Translations under genes and position numbers: made by a program
Assembly (NCBI GenBank): GCA_949825025.1
Contig: OX463786.1
Coordinates: 8,295,094-8,359,093, forward strand
Direction: 5' to 3'
Source: Siphlonurus alternatus
Taxonomy: Eukaryota; Arthropoda; Insecta; Ephemeroptera; Siphlonuridae
Length of the DNA: 64,000 nucleotides
Part shown: positions 57,738-64,000 of the stretch, piece after piece
Position numbering within the stretch: the stretch's first letter is position 1
Layout: the number at the start of each line of letters is the position of its first letter
Notes under the pieces: model-generated
Database searches by the model: none
Told to the model about the DNA's origin: nothing
What the model saw: the letters and a program-made list of their open reading frames with translations, nothing else

Positions 57738-57759
57738 GAGAGGGAGAGAGAGAGAGAGA
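57640..57759. repeat. (GA)n microsatellite with a GGGGAGAGGG interruption
   Basis: About 120 bp of polypurine; it yields spurious Arg-Glu or Leu-Ser frames. Confidence 0.95.
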
Positions 57760-58389
57760 TTGCAGCCGATATACGAGTAATAAGGCATACATCAAAATAA
57801 TTTTTATATATCACTTAATAAATAAATTTTGCTTAATTTGATTTGTTCTAATCAAATAGCTGTGAAACTTGCAATGCATATATTTGAAAATTAATTTAAA
57901 ACAATACAAATAATATCAAATATACATAATATAATTATGGTTTTGAACCCTCTAACTCCCTTAAAATTGTGCTGAAAATAGCCGTGAGAAATTAACATAC
58001 ACAAATCAGGAAAGGTGTTACATGAATTTTATTTTAATTTTTTGGTTGTTGAAGGGTTCACAGCAATGAAGAAAAAAAATCGAGGTGTTCTATCCAAAAA
58101 TGCAATAAAAAAAATCTGGCATCGGAGCATAAAAAATGGAAATAACGACCTTTTTACGCTAATTTCTTTAACTGACACCTATTATATATTATATGCTGAC
58201 ACTTTCCTCTTTTACGTCATACTGAAATGATCTTTTATCTTTTTTACGTAGAAAAACATGTAAAATTAGCTTTTCCATCAGTGCACTAGCTTTAAATACT
58301 GGATATGCAGTGCCTATATATAGACATACGGATACAAGATAAAAATATTAACTGTGAATGTAGTAGGTTACAAATATTTGCTTTTTCAA

Positions 58390-58431
<42 letters not shown>

Positions 58432-59168
58432 CGCATGCACTGCCATGACTTGCTAAATTATTATTTACACTATTTAATTGATCTTTTTTATATATTTATA
58501 TTAGTATGTTTCACATGTTTTCTATTCTGGATTTGTAATTATTATTAGATTTAGGGCTAACAATAAAAAAATACTTATTTGAATTTTTATTTCCATTTCA
58601 TTATAATAATTTCCCAAACAACTTTCGTGAATTTTTTGTTGCATACTTGGATAATGCCTCAAGTTATTTTTGGAGTGCGGAATATTAATCCAACCCATAC
58701 TCGTCAATTATGATGTAAACTAAGATTGCATCACAAATACGTACTGTATTCTTACTGTGTAATGAACATTCTTTAGTCATATATGGCACTATTGGGATTA
58801 TAAAATCTATTGATGGTGACAAGATTCGAACACACGCACAACCGATTACAAAAGTTAGATGCAATAATAATATAAAAATGTACACACGTAAATTTCAATT
58901 TAATTAGACTTAAATTATATAAATTACGTCAAAACACTTAAGCTTCTTGCATTGCAATTTTTTTTAAAATAAGTAAAATATTACCGTATTAAATTAATCA
59001 TTGAATTGATAAAAATATGTAATAAAATTTCTATATTCAATTGATATCATATTACGTTCTTATCAATAAAATAATAGTCTATGAATGCAGGAAATTAGAA
59101 ATTTATAAAAAAAAAAGAGGAATTTAATTTTATCTTTGCATAAGACACTCTTAAACGTTAATAGAACC
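57760..59168. other. AT-rich intergenic stretch
   Basis: Contains a T homopolymer of about 39 bases (58393-58431), unusually long and possibly a poly(A) tail on the minus strand. No gene was recognised. Confidence 0.5.
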
Positions 59169-59493
59169 AATGGAGTATTGACCTCAATTTTTTTTATTGC
59201 AGAAATGGAAAGACGGGGAAAAGTTATACTACCCTGATTTTTTTTTCAGATTTTTTAGAGCCCGAGAAGTATTTTTAAAAAAATATTGAAAGTTCTTTTT
59301 GTGACGTCACGTGGCGGCAAGTCCTATCTTTTTCTTAGAAAGCATCGCCTCGTGACGTCACAAAAAGAACTTTCAATAATTTTTTAAAAATAGATCCCGG
59401 ACTCTAAAAAATGTGAAAAAAATCAGGGTAGTATAACTTTTTCACCCTCTATCCAATTCTGCAATAAAAAAAAATGAGATCGATACTCCATTC
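59169..59493. mobile_element. 320-bp foldback element, ATGGAGTATTG subfamily with CRE loop
   Basis: AATGGAGTATTGACCTCAAT to GAGATCGATACTCCATT. The loop has GTGACGTCACGTGGCGGCAA and CCTCGTGACGTCAC. The arms retain near-complete complementarity. Confidence 0.85.
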
Positions 59494-60335
59494 AATCTTA
59501 CGATAAATTGTTTTAAAATAAATGTACAGGTTAATAAATATTTTACCACATTTGTAATAATATGGTTACTGACATTAAAACTTCAAGTATTATTCAAATT
59601 CTAAAATTCTTTAGAAGAGATTTTTTTTTTCCTTAATAAATATAATGTACGTTATCACATGGTATTTAAGATAAGGTATATGATAAGGTATGGAAAGAGG
59701 AGTTTATCTTCCATCTAGCATCTGGCCAAAATTAGAATACATAATTAATTATTAATTAAATGACCTGTACACTATATAGGGAAGCTGTGACCTTGACGTC
59801 ATGCAACCTTTGTCCTACCATTTACTTACAAGAAAAGATTGGGCGCACGTAAGATCCTATACGGAGCAATTTTTCGATCTTGAATTTTTAATTTTTTACA
59901 CAAGTTCTGTTTCCGAATTTAAAATCACGTATTGTCACTAACCTTTTACAATTGCCACTATTAAAATATTATTTTGCAACCCCAGCTCAGTTTAAGTATA
60001 AAAGAGACTCTAAAAAAAAAATCACGGTACATTCTGATTTTGGAGCAAGTAATCTGCGCAGAAACGTTGCGCAATGGTATCAAAATCTGCTGTTCTTCAA
60101 CGTACGAATATCGTCGAGTTAGAATATGGCGACCAAATCGGCAGGTCAAAGCTTTCCAATAATGGATAAACGCAGAAAGTGCTCTGGGTAATACAGAATA
60201 ATAATTTAATGATACGGATTTTTAATATTAACTATTATAACGAGTTAAAGTACAAAATATTAGCTTGAATTAAAATAATAAAAATAAAACCTTTATTCTC
60301 AATAACATATTATATTAAGCATAAATAATATTATA
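59494..60335. other. AT-rich intergenic stretch
   Basis: A GC-balanced patch at 59990-60170 is open for about 60 codons on both strands without a recognisable product. The rest is AT-rich. Confidence 0.4.
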
Positions 60336-61063
60336 CAGGGTGTCCACAGGAATTCCCACGAATTGACAGGCAAATTAAAGTATGAAGCAGGATGGTAACA
60401 TGAACATGTTATATACATCAAAATAAAGCTCAACATTTTTAAAATTGTAAGCAAAAAAGCATTATGTGGAATTGTTTTCTTTTGAAATAAAAATGGCCGT
60501 TTCTGAGCTCCAAACTCCGCAGAATCAGCTGTCTTCTCAAAGAGATTGTCCCTATTTAATTATTCGCTTGAATAAAAATTTACCCTTACAATTTACCACA
60601 AGGCTTCTCCGCATGAGCACCGACCGTTGGTAAACCCGGCACACGCCCAAACGGGCCTCCAGTTCTCGCCACACGTTGCCAGAATTGCCGGCGTGATTAA
60701 TCTGATTATTGTGGTGATAAGAACTGGAGGCCCGTCCGGACGTGTGCCGGGGTACCAACGATGCTCATGTGGAGAACCCTTGTGGTAAATTGTGGGGGTA
60801 AATTTTTATTCAAGCGAATAATTAAATAGAGACAATCTCTTTGAGATGACAACAGCTGATTCTGCGGAGTTTGGAGCTCTGAAACGGCCATTTTTATTCA
60901 TTTTCGTTTCAAAAGAAAATAAGTCTAAACAATGCTTTTTTGCTTACAATTTTGAAAATGTTGATTGTTGAGCTTTAATTTGATGTATAACATGTTCATG
61001 TTACCATCCTGCTTCATACTTTAATTTGCCTGTCAATTCGTTCGAGTTCCTGTGGACACTCTG
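60336..61063. mobile_element. TA-flanked 728-bp long-inverted-repeat element, CAGGGTGTCC ends
   Basis: TA-CAGGGTGTCCACAGGAATTC at the left and GAGTTCCTGTGGACACTCTG-TA at the right. The complementary arms of about 330 bp include GGCCGTTTCTGAGCTCCAAA, CTCCGCAGAATCAGCTG and CGGCACACG blocks. A centre of about 60 bp lies near 60690. The TA duplication and palindromic design suggest a Tc1/mariner-type non-autonomous element. The arms show scattered mismatches, so it is somewhat older than 35096-35750. Confidence 0.85.
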
Positions 61064-61724
61064 TATAATATCATATTTACATTATTTTTACATATTTGGA
61101 GAAACTCTTATTTATATACTAAAAAAAGCGGGCTATAGAAATATCATAACCAAAAATTTAACATGTTTTACATACACAATAATTAATAATTATAATTTAA
61201 TTAATCAACAATGGTTATGAAGTCAGGACACACGTGAATATGCATGAGTAATGAGACCACAAGGAAATCTGAGTAACATAAGGGTCATATTCCCATTATA
61301 TTAACAAGTAAATATAGATCTTATCATAATTCACGGTCGTATGTTGAGATAATGCTGAAGGAATTTAGCTAGGATTATCTTGATATGAGATAACAGAATG
61401 AATGAGGGGAAGTCTCTAGAAATTATAAAAATAGTTTGTTGATATCATTATCATTGTAATAAAATACATCGTCATTATATTGTTATCAGACAATACAACA
61501 ATGAAAATGTAATAAAAGATAGAGTATGTATTCGCGTTGCAGGAAGTTATATAATCGTTGTAATTATTAAATCGTAAAATTAAAATTATATTTGCCAATA
61601 AAAAAATAAAATAAAATAAAAAAATAAAATAAAAAAATATGTGTCAAATATTAAAAACTTTTTTATATTCATATTATACCAAAAATGATTATTTTATATA
61701 TAAATTATTAATTAAAATAGCAGT
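61064..61724. other. AT-rich intergenic stretch
   Basis: An AAAATAAAATA run occurs near 61602-61636. No gene was recognised. Confidence 0.5.
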
Positions 61725-62045
61725 GTGGAGCACAATATTGACCAGTTTTCGACAACATATCACCCAAGTCAAGTAACGCCACGTGTTGCTAGTAATTGGA
61801 TGGGTGACCATTATGGACAGAAAAAAAACGCCTCCTCACCCAGGGGTAAATCATTACGCTTTTTCTCCGTGTGTTTTGGGTTTGAACCATTGCACTTTTC
61901 AGTTCATTGACAAATAAGCCATATCTTGCATGATTGAGGTTTCCACGTTTCCCTCAGTCACAGGTAAAATTTCAAGATAGATCGCAAAGCCGTGGCTGGC
62001 TCCATTCTGGGAGAGTCCGCGAAACATATAATATAAATTAGGAGA
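61725..62045 (+). mobile_element. 5S rRNA-headed SINE
   Basis: The head at 61740-61815 reads TTGACCAGTTTTCG, CACCCAAGTCAAGTAACGCC and TAGTAATTGGATGGGTGACC, aligning with the 5S promoter region. The body has ACCCAGGGGTAAATCATTAC, GGTTTCCACGTTTCCCTCAG and CAAAGCCGTGGCTGGC. The opposite-strand copies are at 46018 and 48080. Confidence 0.8.
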
Positions 62046-62329
62046 TTGAGAAGGTTCAGATTGTAAATTTTATTGAGTAATTATTATAGTTTATAGGTAG
62101 GTATTATGAATTCTGGTTTCATAAAATAACAAAAATAAAATCATTTTTTATAAATATTGTTAAATATTATTTTGTAATTAACTTTATATTTCAGCAGATT
62201 TTATTGATGCAATATGTGTAATATTAAATGTATAACGTTATCAATATTTATAATACACATACATATTTGTTATATTTACAGAGTATATTATAATAATTAA
62301 AGTACACTGCAGTATTTATTAACACAATA

Positions 62330-62604
62330 ATATATGAGAAGTGATCCTAAAAATAAAATAAACGTATGATGAATTTTACGCATAATTTAATTTGAATCAT
62401 TATATCTAGACATGCGAATAAAAAAAGATATTATTGTGATTAATAACTTAAAAAATATATAAATATGTGAGGAATTTTATCAGCTAATATATAGAATTTA
62501 GATCAAAATTAATATATTATATTTGTGATTTATTATATAGCTATGTGGCTATGTGAACAAGTATTCAGAATATGAAAAAAAAAAAATATATATATATAAT
62601 AATA

Positions 62605-62650
<46 letters not shown>

Positions 62651-63630
62651 AATATTAAGCCCTCATTGCCCGCAGCTGAGTAGGAGACGCTGGATCGTAA
62701 CATCACCAACAGGATCAGGGGGCGCCTTCATCTTGGCCCAATTGGGTCCGGTGCTGGCGCTTAACACCCCAACTAGGTTGGGAGTTAAAAACACAAATAA
62801 TAATAATAATAATAATAATCATACGATCAATTTTATCATGTACATTAGAAAATGTGAATCATTCATTATTACACAGTATACAGTATAGTTTTGAATAAAG
62901 AAAAGTAAAGTGTTTCTAAATAATAACTAAAAAATATTTTTAAAGAAATACGTGATAAATTGTATGAGGAATAATATATAATAGAATTCAAATCAGATAA
63001 TTATGAGCTATATAATATAAATATTTCAACTAATATTATATTGAAGTACTTAGGAACAAATGAAGAAAAAATAATCAAACGATTAATAAAAATGTGAATA
63101 AAAAATGTGATTCTGAATTATAACTATAAAAAAAAATTTAAAAATGCGAAGAATTTTATCAGATAATATAATTTATATCATAATATGATTGTATTATTAA
63201 AAAGTATTGATTTTGCGTATAGAGGAAAAAAAAAATATTTTATCAGTATAAAATTTGCATCATTATAATAAATGCGTATAAAAAATTCAAGTGATTCTGA
63301 ATATAACTTAAAAAAATATATTAAAAATGCAAAGAATTTCAATAGATAATATTATTATATAGATTACATAGTATAAATAATTTGCATATATTATAATTAT
63401 TGATTATGAATAAAAAGAAAAAAAATATATATATTAAAAATGCAAAGAATTTCAATAGATAATATATCTATAGATTAAATAGTAATAATTTGCTTATAGA
63501 TATTAACTATGAATAAAAAGTTAAAAAAAATATTAAAAATGCAAAGAATTTCAATAGATAATATATATAGATTACATTGTAATAATTTGCTTATAGATAT
63601 TAATTATGAATAAAAATTAAAAAAAAAAAG
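62330..63630. repeat. Degenerate AT-rich tandem array, unit about 100-120 bp
   Basis: The block AATGCAAAGAATTTCAATAG followed by ATAATAT recurs at about 63326, 63439 and 63538. More diverged versions (GAATTTTATCAG, then TAATATA) occur near 62473 and 63150. Units share TTGCTTATAGATATTAA and TATGAATAAAAA blocks. The array is interrupted by the retroposon remnant at 62606-62815. Confidence 0.65.
62606..62815 (+). mobile_element. Retroposon 3' remnant with (AAT)n tail
   Basis: A GC-balanced stretch of about 130 bp (GCCCGCAGCTGAGTAGGAGA ... CCCCAACTAGGTTGGGAGTT) in AT-rich DNA ends in AACACAAATAATAATAAT. It is preceded by another AAT/ATT run. This is probably the 3' end of a LINE or SINE of a third family. 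The open frame through it is not a gene. Confidence 0.55.
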
Positions 63631-63765
63631 ACCGCATTCTATATGACTTTATCAATGAACTCAAGAAGAATGGGGTGATACGATCATACGATTTTATTTC
63701 AATTCAATTGGTCAAATTCAGATGGCACGTGTGGATTTCATTTAAACGTCATAATATTTCATTAG

Positions 63766-63925
63766 AACACTTGATACAGAGGTATGTACATCCGATTCGT
63801 AATGGTCGTGAGTTCGAACTCAAGCATTGCCAAACTTTTCATAAGTGGCGGCTGCTAAATAATACCCACTTGTTCATGCGGTGGTGATGACATAATCAAT
63901 ACTGAATAAGATTTCCAATGAGATA
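63766..63925 (+). mobile_element. tRNA-headed SINE, diverged copy
   Basis: GATACAGAGGTATGTACATC, CGATTCGTAATGGTCGTGAG, TTCGAACTCAAGC, then CCAAACTTTTCATAAGTGGC and GGCTGCTAAATAATACCCAC parallel the first 150 bp of the SINE at 27846. The 3' half is missing. Confidence 0.7.
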
Positions 63926-63965
63926 TTAGAATGTGAAATTTTTAGTGTTTTAATCGAAAGAAGGG

Positions 63966-64000
63966 GTAAAAATATGGTAATGTGAATTTTTTCAGATTTT
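63966..64000. mobile_element. Start of another foldback copy, cut by the window end
   Basis: ATATGGTAATGTGAATTTTTTCAGATTTT resembles the arm core (TATGCTACTCTGAATTTTTTCAG) of the 320-bp family. Only the first 35 bases are in the window. Confidence 0.4.

Noticed and set aside
60552..60891. Open frames on the minus strand with a KNLPPQFTTR-type product
   Set aside because: They lie in the mirrored arms of the palindromic element at 60336-61063; both arms give related frames.
62553..62888. 111-codon frame including a PTGSGGAFILAQLGP segment
   Set aside because: Runs through AAT repeats and a retroposon 3' end; Asn and Ile runs mark it as repeat-derived.

Overview
The window is 64 kb of very AT-rich (roughly three quarters A+T by eye), intron- and repeat-dominated eukaryotic DNA. 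Spliced exons with GT/AG borders, tRNA- and 5S rRNA-derived SINEs, jockey-like LINE fragments, and many hairpin MITEs point to an animal, most likely an invertebrate. I cannot fix the phylum. No bacterial-type gene organisation is present, and nearly all long open frames are repeat artefacts. 

The one cellular gene I can support lies on the + strand, about 4.5-21.0 kb. Its exons are 6004-6305, 18474-18614, 19768-19902 and 20812-21027, with a tentative first coding exon at 4520-4532. The joined frame gives about 268 residues: a hydrophobic signal peptide, a Ser/Pro/Gly/acidic N-terminal extension, then four predicted amphipathic helices. The first helix carries an LAR-x12-YVK pattern with the same spacing as vertebrate CNTF, and an intron falls right after the Tyr, where I recall the CNTF intron lying. 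Helix D resembles that of CLCF1/cardiotrophin. Intron phases 1-0-0-0 match IL-6 and G-CSF. I read it as an invertebrate class-I helical cytokine of the IL-6/CNTF/CLCF1 (possibly Unpaired-like) superfamily. This is the most interesting object in the window. 

The rest is mobile and repetitive DNA. (1) A foldback family of about 320 bp (14 copies or parts) has arms containing TTGCAGAAATGGATAGAGGG and loops that carry either CRE palindromes (TGACGTCA) or a tRNA B-box-like GGTTCGAACCC segment. (2) Long near-perfect inverted repeats flanked by TTAA occur at 6361, 24262, 30968, 33012, 35096 and 40793. (3) A MITE with GAGGCTTCAAGT ends occurs in four copies. (4) A TA-flanked CAGGGTGTCC element lies at 60336-61063. 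(5) hAT-like short elements occur in two families. (6) SINEs with tRNA-Thr-like or 5S-like heads share a central domain. (7) 5'-truncated jockey-like LINEs are present, the largest keeping most of its reverse transcriptase (52592-53854). (8) An unclassified 0.6 kb retroposon has 14-bp target-site duplications (49387-50032). (9) Tandem repeats include a 15-bp GC-rich minisatellite at 39870-40260 and several long microsatellites. 

Layout: 0-4.5 kb intergenic with one LINE tail; 4.5-21 kb cytokine gene, whose 12-kb intron 2 and 1.1-kb intron 3 are filled with hairpin elements; 21-64 kb repeat-rich intergenic DNA with no further host gene that I can support.
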